Source: Tetragonia tetragonoides (taxonomy: Eukaryota; Streptophyta; Magnoliopsida; Caryophyllales; Aizoaceae). From it: a DNA stretch of 64,000 nt. The notes beneath the pieces are model-generated. The model did no database searches, was not told where the DNA came from, and saw only the letters and a program-made list of their open reading frames with translations. The stretch lies in the NCBI GenBank assembly GCA_038025085.1, contig CM076141.1:23064501-23128500 (forward strand). Direction: 5' to 3'. Of this stretch, positions 26,371 to 38,287 are shown piece by piece; position 1 is the first letter of the stretch; each line of letters opens with the position of its first letter. A program made the position numbers and the translations under genes.

Positions 26371-27830
26371 ACAGTTACAAACAAGTTTCAACTCAAGCTT
26401 TTGAATGCATTTACGCGTTTTAAAACCTCATACGAGTAGGGTGAAAGGGATTTGAGTTCTTTTGTGTTGAATATTAAGAGAAAGCATCCAAATATTTGTT
26501 TACATTCATTTGAGTGTGCAACTACACCTAGGATGTTTACAGTTACAAACAAGTTTCAACTCAAGCTTTTGAATGCATTTACGCGTTTTAAAAGCTCATA
26601 CGAGTAGCGTGAAAGAGATTTGAGTTCTTTTGTGTTGTATATTAAGAGAAAGCATCCAAATACTTTGTTTGCATTCATTTGAGTGTGAAACTACACCTAG
26701 GATGTTTACAAGTACAAACAAGCTTCAACTCAAGCTTTTGAATGTATTTACGCGTTTTAAAAGCTCATACGAGTAGGGTGAAAGAGATTTGAGTTCTTTT
26801 GTGTTGTATATTAAGAGAAAGCATCCAAATACTTTGTTTGCATTCATTTGAGTGTGAAACTACACCTAGGATGTTTACAAGTACAAACAAACTTCAACTC
26901 ATGCTGTTGAATGAATTTACGCGTTTTAACAGCTCTTACGACTAGGGCGATAGAAATTGAGTTATTTTGTGTTGTATATTTAGAGAAAGCATCCAAATCC
27001 TTTGTTTGCATTCATTTGAGTGTGAAACTACACCTAGGATGTTTACAGTTACAAACAACCTTCAACTCATGCTTTTGAATGCATTTACGCGTTTTAAAAG
27101 CTCATACGAGTAGGGTGAAAGAGATTTGAGTTCTTTTGTGTTGTCTATTAAGAGAAAGCATCCAAATACTTTGTTTGCATTCATTTGAGTGTGAAACTAC
27201 ACCTTGGATGTTTACAAGTACAAATAAGCTTCAACTCAAGCTGTTGAATGAATTTACGCGTTTTAACAGCTCTTACGACTAGGGCGATAGAAATTGAGTT
27301 ATTTTGTGTTGTATATTTAGAGAAAGCATCCAAATCCTTTGTTTGCATTCATTTGAGTGTGAAACTACACCTAGGATGTTTACAGTTACAAACAACCTTC
27401 AACTCATGCTTTTGAATGCATTTACGCGTTTTAAAAGCTCATACGAGTAGGGTGAAAGAGATTTGAGTTCTTTTGTGTTGTATATTAAGAGAAAGCATCC
27501 AAATACTTTGTTTCCATTGATTTAAGTGTGAAACTACACCTAGGATGTTTACAAGTACAAACAAGCTTCAACTCAAGCTGTTGAATCAATTTAAGCGTTT
27601 TAACAGCTCTTACGACTAGGGTGATAGAAATTGAGTTCTTTTGTGTTGTATATTAAGAGAAAGCATTCAAATACTTTGTTTGCATTCATTTGAGTGTGAA
27701 ACTACACCTAGGATGTTTATAGTTAAAAACAAGCTTCAACTCATGCTTTTGAATTCATTTACGCGTTTTAAAAGCTCATACGAGTAGGGTGAAAGAGATT
27801 TGAGTTCTTTTGTGTTGTATAGTAAGAGAA
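24830..27830. repeat. 3 kb block duplicated at 30.06-33.06 kb, copy 1
   Basis: Markers at 25051, 26232 and 26424 recur at 30278, 31459 and 31651 with an offset of 5227 bp (31 monomers). The match begins near 24830/30057 and ends near 27830/33057. Matching extends through the AAAACCTCATACG variant and a GTGTTGTATAGTAAG monomer. Confidence 0.83.
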
Positions 27831-30056
27831 AGCATCCAAATACTTTGTTTGCATTCATTTGAGTGTGAAACTACACCTAGGATGTTTACAAGTACAAACA
27901 AGCTTGAACTCAAGCTTTTGAATGTATTTACGCGTTTTAAAAGCTCATAAGAGTAGGGTGAAAGGGAATTGAGTTCTTTTGTGTTGAATATTAAGAGAAA
28001 GAATCCAAATACTTTGTTTGCATTCATTTGAGTGTGAAACTACACCTAGGATGTTTACAGTTACAAACAAGTTTCAACTCAAGCTTTTGAATGCATTTAC
28101 GCGTTTTAAAAGCTCATATGAGTAGCGTGAAAGAGATTTGAGTTCTTTTGTGTTGTATATTAAGAGAAAGCATCCAAATACTTTGTTTGCATTCATTTGA
28201 GTGTGAAACTACACCTAGGATATTTACAAGTACAAACAAGCTTCAACTCAAGCTTTTGAATGTATTTACGCGTTTTAAAAGCTCATACGAGTAGGGTGAA
28301 AGAGATTTGAGTTCTTTTAAGTTGTATATTAAGAGAAAGCGTCCAAATACTTTGTTTGCATTCATTTGAGTGTGAAACTGCACCTAGGATGTTTACAAGT
28401 ACAAACAAGCTTCAACTCAAGCTGTTGAATGAATTTACGCGTTTTAACAGCTCTTACGACTAGGGCGATAGAAATTGAGTTATTTTGTGTTTTATATTTA
28501 GAGAAAGCATCAAAATCCTTTGTTTGCATTCATTTGAGTGTGAAACTACACCTAGGATGTTTACAGTTACAAACAAGTTTCAACTCAAGCTTTTGAATGC
28601 ATTTACGCGTTTTAAAAGCTCATACGAGTAGGGTGAAAGGGATTTGAGTTCTTTTGTGTTGTATATTAATAGAAACCATCCAAATACTTTGTTTGCATTC
28701 ATTTGAGTGTGCAACTACACCTAGGATGTTTACAGTTACAAACAAGCTTCAACTCATGCTTTTGAATTCATTTACGCGTTTTAAAAGCTCATACGAGTAG
28801 GGTGAAATAGATTTGAGTTCTTTTGTGTTGTATAGTAAGAGAAAGCATCCAAATACTTTGTTTGCATTCATTTGAGTGTGAAACTACACCTAGGATGTTT
28901 ACAAGTACAAACAAGCTTGAACTCAAGCTGTTGAATGAATTTACGCGTTTGAACAGCTCTTACGACTAGGGTTATAGATATTGAGTTCTTTTGTGTTGTA
29001 TATTAAGAGAAAGCATCCAATTCCTTTGTTTGCATTCATTTGAGTGTGAAACTACACCTAGGATGTTTACAAGTACAAACAAGCTTCAACTCAAGCTGTT
29101 GAATGAATTTACGCGTTTTAATAGCTCTTACGACTAGGGTGATAGAAATTGAGTTCTTTTATGTTGTATATTAATAGAAACCATCCAAATACTTTGTTTG
29201 CATTCATTTGAGTGTGAAACTACACCTAGGATGTTTACAGTTACAAACAAGTTTCAACACAAGCTTTTGAATGCAGTTACGCGTTTTAAAACCTCATACG
29301 AGTAGGGTGAAAGGGATTTGAGTTCTTTTGTGTTGAATATTAAGAGAAAGCACCCAAATATTTGTTTACATTCATTTGAGTGTGCAACTACACCTAGGAT
29401 GTTTACAGTTACAAACAAGTTTCAACTCAAGCTTTTGAATGCATTTACGCGTTTTAAAAGCTCATACGAGTAGTGTGAAAGAGATTTGAGTTCTTTTGTG
29501 TTGTATATTAAGAGAAAGCATCCAAATACTTTGTTTGCATTCATTTGAGTGTGAAACTACACCTAGGATGTTTACAAGTACAAACAAGCTTCAACTCAAG
29601 CTTTTGAATCTATTTACGCGTTTTAAAAGCTCATACGAGTAGGGTGAAAGAGATTTGAGTTCTTTTGTGTTGTATATTAAGAGAAAGCATCCAAATACTT
29701 TGTTTGCATTCATTTGAGTGTGAAACTACACCTAGGATGTTTACAAGTACAAACAAACTTCAACTCATGCTGTTGAAGGAATTTACGCGTTTTAACAGCT
29801 CTTACGACTAGGGCGATAGAAATTGAGTTATTTTGTGTTGTATATTTAGAGAAAGCATCCAAATCCTTTGTTTGCATTCATTTGAGTGTGAAACTACACC
29901 TAGGATGTTTACAAGTACAAACAAACTTCAACTCAAGCTTTTGAATGTATTTACGCGTTTTAAAAGCTCATACGAGTAGGGTGAAAGAGATTTGAGTTCT
30001 TTTGTGTTGTATATTAAGAGAAAACATCCAAATACTTTGTTTGCATTCATTTGAGT
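27831..30056. repeat. Mosaic A/B satellite between the two 3 kb blocks
   Basis: The left part resembles the 11.9-12.8 kb region, sharing CTCATAAGAGTAGGGTG and AAAGGGAATTGAG. The part from about 29.1 to 29.86 kb matches 26.25-27.0 kb at an offset of 2866 bp (17 monomers), sharing AAAACCTCATACG and CATGCTGTTGAA. No gene or foreign insertion is present. Confidence 0.7.
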
Positions 30057-31920
30057 GTGAAACTACACCTAGGATTTTTACAAGTACAAACAAGCTTCAA
30101 CTCATGCTTTTGAATGTATTTACGCGTTTTAAAAGCTCATACGAGTAGGGTGAAAGAGATTTGAGTTCTTTTGTGTTGCATATTAAGAGAAAGCATCCAA
30201 ATACTTTGTTTGCATTCATTTGAGCGTGAAACTACACCTAGGATGTTTACAAGTACAAACAAGCTTCAACTCAAGCTGTTTAATGAATTTAATCGTTTTA
30301 ACAGCTCTTACGACTAGGGTGATAGAAATTGAGTTCTTTTGTGTTGTATATTAATAGAAACCATCCAAATACTTTGTTTGCATTCATTTGAGTGTGAAAC
30401 TACACCTAGGATGTTTGCAGTTACAAACAAGCTTCAACTCATGCTTTTGAATTCATTTACGCGTTTTAAAAGCTCATACGAGTAGGGTGAAAGAGATTTG
30501 AGTTCTTTTGTGTTGTATATTAAGAGAAAGCGTCCAAATACTTTGTTTGCATTCATTTGAGTGTGAAACTGCACCTAGGATGTTTACAAGTACAAACAAG
30601 CTTCAACTCATGCTTTTGAATGTATTTACGCGTTTTAAAAGCTCATACGAGTAGGGTGAAAGAGATTTGAGTTCTTTTGTGTTGCGTATTAAGAGAAAGC
30701 ATCCAAATACTTTGTTTGCATTCATTTGAGCGTGAAACTACACCTAGGATGTTTACAAGTACAAACAAGCTTCAACTCAAGCTGTTGAAGGAATTTACGC
30801 GTTTTAACAGCTCTTACGACTAGGGCGATAGAAATTGAGTTATTTTGTGTTGTATATTTAGAGAAAGCATCCAAATCCTTTGTTTGCATTCATTTGAGTG
30901 TGAAACTACACCTAGGATGTTTACAAGTACAAACAAACTTCAACTAAAGCTTTTGAATGTATTTACGCGTTTTAAAAGCTCATACGAGTAGGGTGAAAGA
31001 GATTTGAGTTCTTTTGTGTTGTATATTAAGAGAAAACATCCAAATACTTTGTTTGCATTCATTTGAGTGTGAAACTCTACCTATGATGTTTACAGTTACA
31101 AACAAGCTTCAACTTATGCTTTTGAATTCATTTACGCGTTTTAAAAGCTCATACGAGTAGGGTGAAAGAGATTTGAGTTCTTTTGTGTTGTATATTAAGA
31201 GAAAGCATCCAAATACTTTGTTCGCATTCATTTGAGTGTGAAACTACACCTAGGATTTTTACAAGTACAAACAAGCTTCAACTCATGCTTTTGAATGTAT
31301 TTACGCGTTTTAAAAGCTCATACGAGTAGGGTGAAAGAGATTTGAGTTCTTTTGTGTTGCATATTAAGAGAAAGCATCCAAATACTTTGTTTGCATTCAT
31401 TTGAGCGTGAAACTACACCTAGGATGTTTACAAATACAAACAAGCTTCAACTCAAGCTGTTTAATGAATTTAGTCGTTTTAACAGCTCTTACGACTAGGG
31501 TGATAGAAATTGAGTTCTTTTGTGTTGTATATTAATAGAAACCATCCAAATACTTTGTTTGCATTCATTTGAGTGTGAAACTACACCTAGGATGTTTACA
31601 GTTACAAACAAGTTTCAACTCAAGCTTTTGAATGCATTTACGCGTTTTAAAACCTCATACGAGTAGGGTGAAAGGGATTTGAGTTCTTTTGTGTTGAATA
31701 TTAAGAGAAAGCATCCAAATATTTGTTTACATTCATTTGAGTGTGCAACTACACCTAGGATGTTTACAGTTACAAACAAGTTTCAACTCAAGCTTTTGAA
31801 TGCATTTACGCGTTTTAAAAGCTCATACGAGTAGCGTGAAAGAGATTTGAGTTCTTTTGTGTTGTATATTAAGAGAAAGCATCCAAATACTTTGTTTGCA
31901 TTCATTTGAGTGTGAAACTA

Positions 31921-32089
31921 CACCTAGGATGTTTACAAGTACAAACAAGCTTCAACTCAAGCTTTTGAATGTATTTACGCGTTTTAAAAGCTCATACGAG
32001 TAGGGTGAAAGAGATTTGAGTTCTTTTGTGTTGTATATTAAGAGAAAGCATCCAAATACTTTGTTTGCATTCATTTGAGTGTGAAACTA
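31921..32089. repeat. Type A monomer, 169 bp (reference copy)
   Basis: Reference example of the commoner family, measured from one CACCTAGGATG to the next. Diagnostic differences from type B: AGCTTTTGAATG before the ACGCGT core, TTTTAAAAGCTCATACGAG after it, then TAGGGTGAAAGAGATTTGAG. The extra base against type B lies in this last stretch (GAAAGAGATTTGAG against GATAGAAATTGAG). Sub-variants have GCATTTACG, GTATTTACG or TTCATTTACG before the core, and either TTTACAGTTACAAAC or TTTACAAGTACAAAC after CCTAGGATG. Since 169 is not divisible by 3, reading frames shift by one at every A monomer. Confidence 0.93.
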
Positions 32090-32257
32090 CACCTAGGATG
32101 TTTACAAGTACAAACAAACTTCAACTCATGCTGTTGAATGAATTTACGCGTTTTAACAGCTCTTACGACTAGGGCGATAGAAATTGAGTTATTTTGTGTT
32201 GTATATTTAGAGAAAGCATCCAAATCCTTTGTTTGCATTCATTTGAGTGTGAAACTA
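32090..32257. repeat. Type B monomer, 168 bp (reference copy)
   Basis: Reference example of the second family, directly after an A monomer. Diagnostic bases are CTGTTGAATGAATTTACG before the core, TTTTAACAGCTCTTACGAC after it, and TAGGGYGATAGAAATTGAG, one base shorter than type A. Many B monomers also carry GTTATTTTGTG, GTATATTTAGAG and AAATCCTTTG. A further sub-variant with two added bases (GAATGTGTGAAAC) recurs, for example near 4812, 6330, 9485, 34772 and 37640. At 168 bp (56 codons) type B keeps reading frame from one copy to the next. Confidence 0.92.
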
Positions 32258-33057
32258 CACCTAGGATGTTTACAGTTACAAACAACCTTCAACTCATGCT
32301 TTTGAATGCATTTACGCGTTTTAAAAGCTCATACGAGTAGGGTGAAAGAGATTTGAGTTCTTTTGTGTTGTATATTAAGAGAAAGCATCCAAATACTTTG
32401 TTTGCATTCATTTGAGTGTGAAACTACACCTTGGATGTTTACAAGTACAAATAAGCTTCAACTCAAGCTGTTGAATGAATTTACGCGTTTTAACAGCTCT
32501 TACGACTAGGGCGATAGAAATTGAGTTATTTTGTGTTGTATATTTAGAGAAAGCATCCAAATCCTTTGTTTGCATTCATTTGAGTGTGAAACTACACCTA
32601 GGATGTTTACAGTTACAAACAACCTTCAACTCATGCTTTTGAATGCATTTACGCGTTTTAAAAGCTCATACGAGTAGGGTGAAAGAGATTTGAGTTCTTT
32701 TGTGTTGTATATTAAGAGAAAGCATCCAAATACTTTGTTTCCATTGATTTAAGTGTGAAACTACACCTAGGATGTTTACAAGTACAAACAAGCTTCAACT
32801 CAAGCTGTTGAATCAATTTAAGCGTTTTAACAGCTCTTACGACTAGGGTGATAGAAATTGAGTTCTTTTGTGTTGTATATTAAGAGAAAGCATTCAAATA
32901 CTTTGTTTGCATTCATTTGAGTGTGAAACTACACCTAGGATGTTTATAGTTAAAAACAAGCTTCAACTCATGCTTTTGAATTCATTTACGCGTTTTAAAA
33001 GCTCATACGAGTAGGGTGAAAGAGATTTGAGTTCTTTTGTGTTGTATAGTAAGAGAA

Positions 33058-33989
33058 AGAATCCAAATATTTTGTTTGCATTCATTTGAGTGTGAAACTA
33101 CACCTAGGATGTTTACAGTTACAAACAAGTTTCAACTCAAGCTTTTGAATGCATTTACGCGTTTTAAAAGCTCATATGAGTAGCGTGAAAGAGATTTGAG
33201 TTCTTTTGTGTTGTATATTAAGAGAAAGCATCCAAATACTTTGTTTGCATTCATTTGAGTGTGAAACTACACCTAGGATGTTTACAAGTACAAATAAGCT
33301 TCAACTCAAGCTTTTGAATGTATTTACGCGTTTTAAAAGCTCATACGAGTAGGGTGAAAGGGATTTGAGTTCTTTTGTGTTGAATATTAAGAGAAAGCAT
33401 CCAAATACTTTGTTTCCATTCATTTGAGTGTGAAACTACACCCAGGATGTTTACAGTTACAAACAAGCTTCAACTCATGCTTTTGAATGCATTTACGCGT
33501 TTTAAAAGCTCATACGAGTAGGGTGAAAGAGATTTGAGTTCTTTTGTGTTGTATAGTAAGAGAAAGCATAAAATACTTGGTTTGCATTCATTTGAGTGTG
33601 AAACTACACCTAGGATGTTTACAAGTACAAACAAGCTTCAACTCAAGCTGTTGAATGTATTTACGCGTTTTAAAAGCTCTTACGACTAGGGCGATAGAAA
33701 TTGAGTTATTTTGTGTTGTATATTTAGAGAAAGCATCCAAATCCTTTGTTTGCATTCATTTGAGTGTGGAACTACACCTAGGATGTTTACAATTACAAAC
33801 CAGCTTCAACTCATGCTTTTGAATTCATTTACGCGTTTTAAAAGCTCATACGAGTAGGGTGAAAGATATTTTAGTTCTTTTGTGTTGTATAGTAAGAGAA
33901 AGCATAAAATACTTGGTTTGCATTCATTTGAGTGTGAAACTACACCTAGGATGTTTACAAGTACAAACAAACTTCAACTCAAGCTTTTG
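33058..33989. repeat. Mosaic A/B satellite
   Basis: Ordinary A and B monomers without a clear HOR. Two monomers share a private deletion giving AGCATAAAATACTTGG (about 33565 and 33901, 336 bp apart), which implies a local dimer duplication. Confidence 0.7.
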
Positions 33990-35452
33990 AATGTATTTAC
34001 GCGTTTTTAAAGCTCATACGAGTAGGGTGAAAGAGATTTGGGTTCTTTTGTGTTGTATATTAAGAGAAAGACTCGAAATACTTTGTTTGCATTCATTTGA
34101 GTGTGAAACTACACCTAGGATGTTTACAGTTACAAACAAGCTTCAACTCAAGCTTTTGAATGCATTTACGTGTTTTAAAAGCTCATACGAGTAGGGTGAA
34201 AGAGATTTGAGTTCTTTTGTGTTGTATATTAAGAGAAAGCATCCAAATACTTTGTTTCTATTGATTTAAGTGTGAAACTACACCTAGGATGTTTACAAGT
34301 ACAAACAAGCTTCAACTCAAGCTTTTGAATGTATTTACGCGTTTTAAAAGCTCATACGAGTAGGGTGAAAGAGATTTGAGTTCTTTTGTGTTGTATACTA
34401 AGAGAAAGCATCCAAGTACTTTGTTTGGATTCATTTGAGTGTGAAACTACACCTAGGATGTTTACAAGTACAAACAAGCTTCAACTCAAGCTTTAGAATG
34501 TATTTACGCGTTTTAAAAGCTCATACGAGTAGGGTAACAGAGATTTGAGTTCTTTTGTGTTTTATATTAAGAGAAAGCATCCAAACACTTTGTTTGCATT
34601 CATTTGAGTGTGAAACTACACCTAGGATGTTTACAAGTAAAAACAAGCTTCAACTCAAGCTGTTGAATGAATCTACGCGTTTTAACAGCTCTTACGACTA
34701 GGGTTATAGAAATTGAGTTCTTTTGTGTTGTATATGAAGAAAAAGCATCCAAATACTTTGTTTCCATTCATTTGAATGTGTGAAACTACACCTAGGATGT
34801 TTACAAGTACAAACAAGCTTCAACTCAAGCTGTTGAATGAATTTACGCGTTTTAACAGCTCTTACGACTAGGGTGATAGAAATTGAGTTCTTTTGTGTTG
34901 TCTATTAAGAGAAAGCATCCAAATACTTTGATTGCATTCATTTGAGTGTGAAACTACACCTAGGATGTTTACAAGTACAAACAAGCTTCAACTCAAGCTT
35001 TAGAATGTATTTACGCGTTTTAAAAGCTCATACGAGTAGGGTAACAGAGATTTGAGTTCTTTTGTGTTTTATATTAAGAGAAAGCATCCAAACACTTTGT
35101 TTGCATTCATTTGAGTGTGAAACTACACCTAGGATGTTTACAAGTAAAAACAAGCTTCAACTCAAGCTGTTGAATGAATTTACGCGTTTTAATAGGTCTT
35201 ACGACTAGGGTGATAGAAATTGAGTTCTTTTGTGTTGTATATTAAGAGAAAGCATTCAAATACTTTATTTGCATTCATTTGAGTGTGAAACTACACATAG
35301 GATGTTTACAGTTACAAACAAGCTTCAACTCATTCTTTTGAATTCATTTACGCGTTTTAAAAGCTCATACGACTAGGGTGAAAGAGGTTTGAGTTCTTTT
35401 GTGTTGTATAGTAAGAGAAAGCATCCAAATGCTTTGTTTGCATTCATTTGAG
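33990..35452. repeat. Distant copy of the 5.7-7.0 kb spacer
   Basis: Shares the AAGACTCGAAATAC, GGGTAACAGAG and TTTTAATAGGTCTTACG markers with 5690-7012. From about 34680 the two run base for base at a 28440 bp offset with few substitutions. It has one extra monomer, and the GGGTAACAGAG monomer is present twice (about 34530 and 35040, 3 monomers apart). The match ends at about 35452, which corresponds to the 7013 breakpoint. Confidence 0.82.
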
Positions 35453-36700
35453 TGTGACACTACACCTTGGATGTTTACAAGTACAAACAAGCTTGAACTA
35501 AAGCTGTTAAATGAATTTACGCGTTTGAACAGCTCTTAAGACTAGGGTTATAGAAATTGAGTACTTTTGTGTTGTATATTAAGAGAAAGCATCCAAATCC
35601 TTTGTTTGCATTCATTTGAGTGTGAAACTACACCTAGGATGTTTACAAGTACAAACAAGCTTCAACTCAAGCTGTTGAATGAATTTACGCGTTTTAACAG
35701 CTCTTACGACTAGGGCGATAGAAATTGAGTTATTTTGTGTTGTATATTTAGAGAAAGCATCCAAATCCTTTGTTTGCATTCATTTGAGTGTGAAACTACA
35801 CCTAGGATGTTTACAGTTACAAACAAGCTTCAACTCATGCTTTTGAATGCATTTACGCGTTTTAAAAGCTCATACGAGTAGGGTGAAAGAGATTTGAGTT
35901 CTTTTGTGTTGTATATTAAGAGAAAGCATCCAAATACTTTGTTTCCATTGATTTAAGTGTGAAACTACACCTAGGATGTTTACAAGTACAAACAAGCTTC
36001 AACTCAAGCTTTTGAATGTATTTACGCGTTTTAAAAGCTCATACGAGTAGGGTGAAAGAGATTTGAGTTCTTTTGTGTTGTATACTAAGAGAAAGCATCC
36101 AAGTACTTTGTTTGCATTCATTTGAGTGTGAAACTACACCTAGGATGTTTACAAGTACAAACAAGCTTCAACTCAAGTTGTTGAATGAATTTACGCGTTT
36201 TAACAGCTCTTACGACTAGGGCGATAGAAATTGAGTTATTTTGTGTTGTATATTTAGAGAAAGCATCCAAATCCTTTGTTTGCATTCATTTGAGTGTGAA
36301 ACTACACCTAGGATGTTTACAGTTACAAACCAGCTTCAACTCATGCTTTTGAATTCATTTACGCGTTTTAAAAGCTCACACGAGTAGGGTGAAAGAGATT
36401 TGAGTTCTTTTGTGTTGTATATTAAGAGAAAGCATCCAAATAATTTGTTTGCATTCATTTGAGTGTGAAACTACACCTAGGATGTTTACAAGTACAAACA
36501 AGCTTCAACTCAAGCTTTTGAATGTGTTTACGCGTTTTAAAAGCTCATACGAATAGGGTGAAAGAGATTTGAGTTCTTTTGTGTTGTAAATTAAGAGAAA
36601 GCATCCAAATACTTTGTTTCCATTCATTTGAGTGTGAAACTACACCTAGAATGTTTACAAGTACAAACAAGCTTCAACTCAAGCTTTTGAATGCATTTAC
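35453..36700. repeat. Mosaic A/B satellite
   Basis: A and B monomers with no recognised HOR. It starts with the diverged stretch GAGTGTGACACTACACCTTGG and an AAAGCTGTTAAATG monomer. Two B monomers near 35710 and 36220 with GTTATTTTGTG lie 3 monomers apart, followed by A monomers near 36350-36650 bearing AACCAGCTTC and GAATAGGGTG. Confidence 0.7.
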
Positions 36701-37790
36701 GCGTTTTAACAGCTCCTACGGCTAGGGTGATAGAAATTGTGTTCTTTTGTGTTGTATATTAAGAGAAAGTATCCAAATACTTTGTCTGCATTCATTTGAG
36801 TTTGAAATAACACCAGGGATGTTTACAAGTACAAACAAGCTTCAACTCAAGCTTTTGAATAAATTTACGCGTTTTAACAGCTCTTACGACTAGGGCGATA
36901 GAAATTGAGTTATTTTGTGTTGTATATTAAGAGAAAGCATCCAAATCCTTTGTTTGCATTCATTTGAGTGTGAAACTACACCTAGGATGTTTACAGTTAC
37001 AAACAAGCTTCAACTCACGCTTTTGAATGCATTGACGCGTTTTAAAAGCTCATACGAGTAGGGTGAAAGAGATTAGAGTTCTTTTGTGTTGTATATTAAG
37101 AGAAAGCATCCAAATACTTTGTTTGCATTCATTTGAGTGTGAAACTATACCTAGGATGTTTACAGTTACAAACAAGCTTCAACTCAAGCTTTTGACCGCA
37201 TTGACGCGTTTTAAAAGCTCATACGAGTAGGGTGAAAGATATTTGAGTTCTTTTGTGTTGTATATTAAGAGAAAGCATCCAAATACTTTTTTTCCATTGA
37301 TTTAAGTGTGAAACTACACCTAGGATGTTTACAAGTACAAACAAGCTTCAACTCAAGCTTTTGAATCTATTTACGCGTTTTAAAAGCTCATACGAGTAGG
37401 GTGAAAGAGATTTGAGTTCTTTTGTGTTGTATACTAAGAGAAAGCATCCAAGTACTTTGTTTGCATTCATTTGAGTGTGAAACTACACCTAAGATGTTTA
37501 CAAGTACAAACAAGCTTCAACTCAAGCTGTTGAATGAATCTACGCGTCTTAACAGCTCTTACGACTAGGGTTATAGAAATTGAGTTCTTTTGTGTTGTAT
37601 ATTAAGAAAAAGCATCCAAATACTTTGTTTGCATTCATTTGAATGTGTGAAACTACACCTAGGATGTTTACAAGTACAAACAAGCTTCAACTCAAGCTGT
37701 TGAATGAATTTACGCGTTTTAACAGCTCTTACGACTAGGGTGATAGAAATTGAGTTCTTTTGTATTGTATATTAAGAGAAAGCATCCAAA
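36701..37790. repeat. Copy of the 3.9-4.9 kb segment
   Basis: A D monomer, the CATTGACGCG monomer, the TTTTGACCGCATTGACG monomer (37190), an ATCTACGCGTCTTAACAG monomer and a +2 bp GAATGTGTGAAAC monomer follow one another as at 3.91-4.95 kb and 8.59-9.62 kb. Unlike those copies, the D monomer here lacks the 29 bp deletion. It therefore preserves the earlier state. Confidence 0.82.
36769..36936. repeat. Type D monomer variant (reference copy)
   Basis: Variant carrying GTATCCAAATACTTTGTCTGC, GAGTTTGAAATAACACC and AGGGATG, usually preceded by GAAATTGTGTTC. It occurs near 3947, 8629, 36769, 39964, 47895, 52060, 53070, 54760, 58645, 59485, 61340, 62858 and 63305. The related GTGTGAAATAACACCAGGG is seen near 984, 1490, 2164, 51586 and 54118. 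I saw neither form between about 9 and 34 kb. Confidence 0.82.
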
Positions 37791-38287
37791 TACTTTGTTT
37801 GCATTCATTTAAGTGTGAAACTACACCTAGGATGTTTACAGTTGCAAACCAGCATCAACTCATGCTTTTGAATTCATTTACGCGTTTTAAAAGCTCATAC
37901 GAGTAGGGTGAAAGAGATTTTAGTTCTTTTGTGTCGTATAGTAAGAGAAAGCATCAAATACTTTGTTTGCATTCATTTGAGTGTGAAACTACACCTAGGA
38001 TGTTTATAGTTACAAACAAGCTTGAACTCAAGCTTTTGAATGCATTTACGTGTTTTAAAAGCTCATACGAGTAGGGTGAAAAGATTTGAGTTCTTTTGTG
38101 TTGTATATTAAGAGAAACCATCCAAATACTTTGTTTGCATTCATTTGAGTGTGAAACTACACCTACGATGTTTACAAAAACAAACAAGCTTCAACTCAAG
38201 CTTTTGAATGTATTTTCGCGTTTTAAAAGCTCATACGAATAGGGTGAAAGATATTTGAGTTCTTTTGTGTTGTATTTTAAAAGAAAG

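Larger units (their letters stand above)
30057..33057. repeat. 3 kb block, copy 2
   Basis: Copy of 24830-27830 at +5227 bp, including two units of the 1181 bp 7-monomer repeat (markers at 30278 and 31459). One marker has mutated (TTTAGTCG for TTTAATCG near 31470). It ends in a monomer reading AAAGAATCCAAATATTTTG, where the match stops. Confidence 0.83.
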
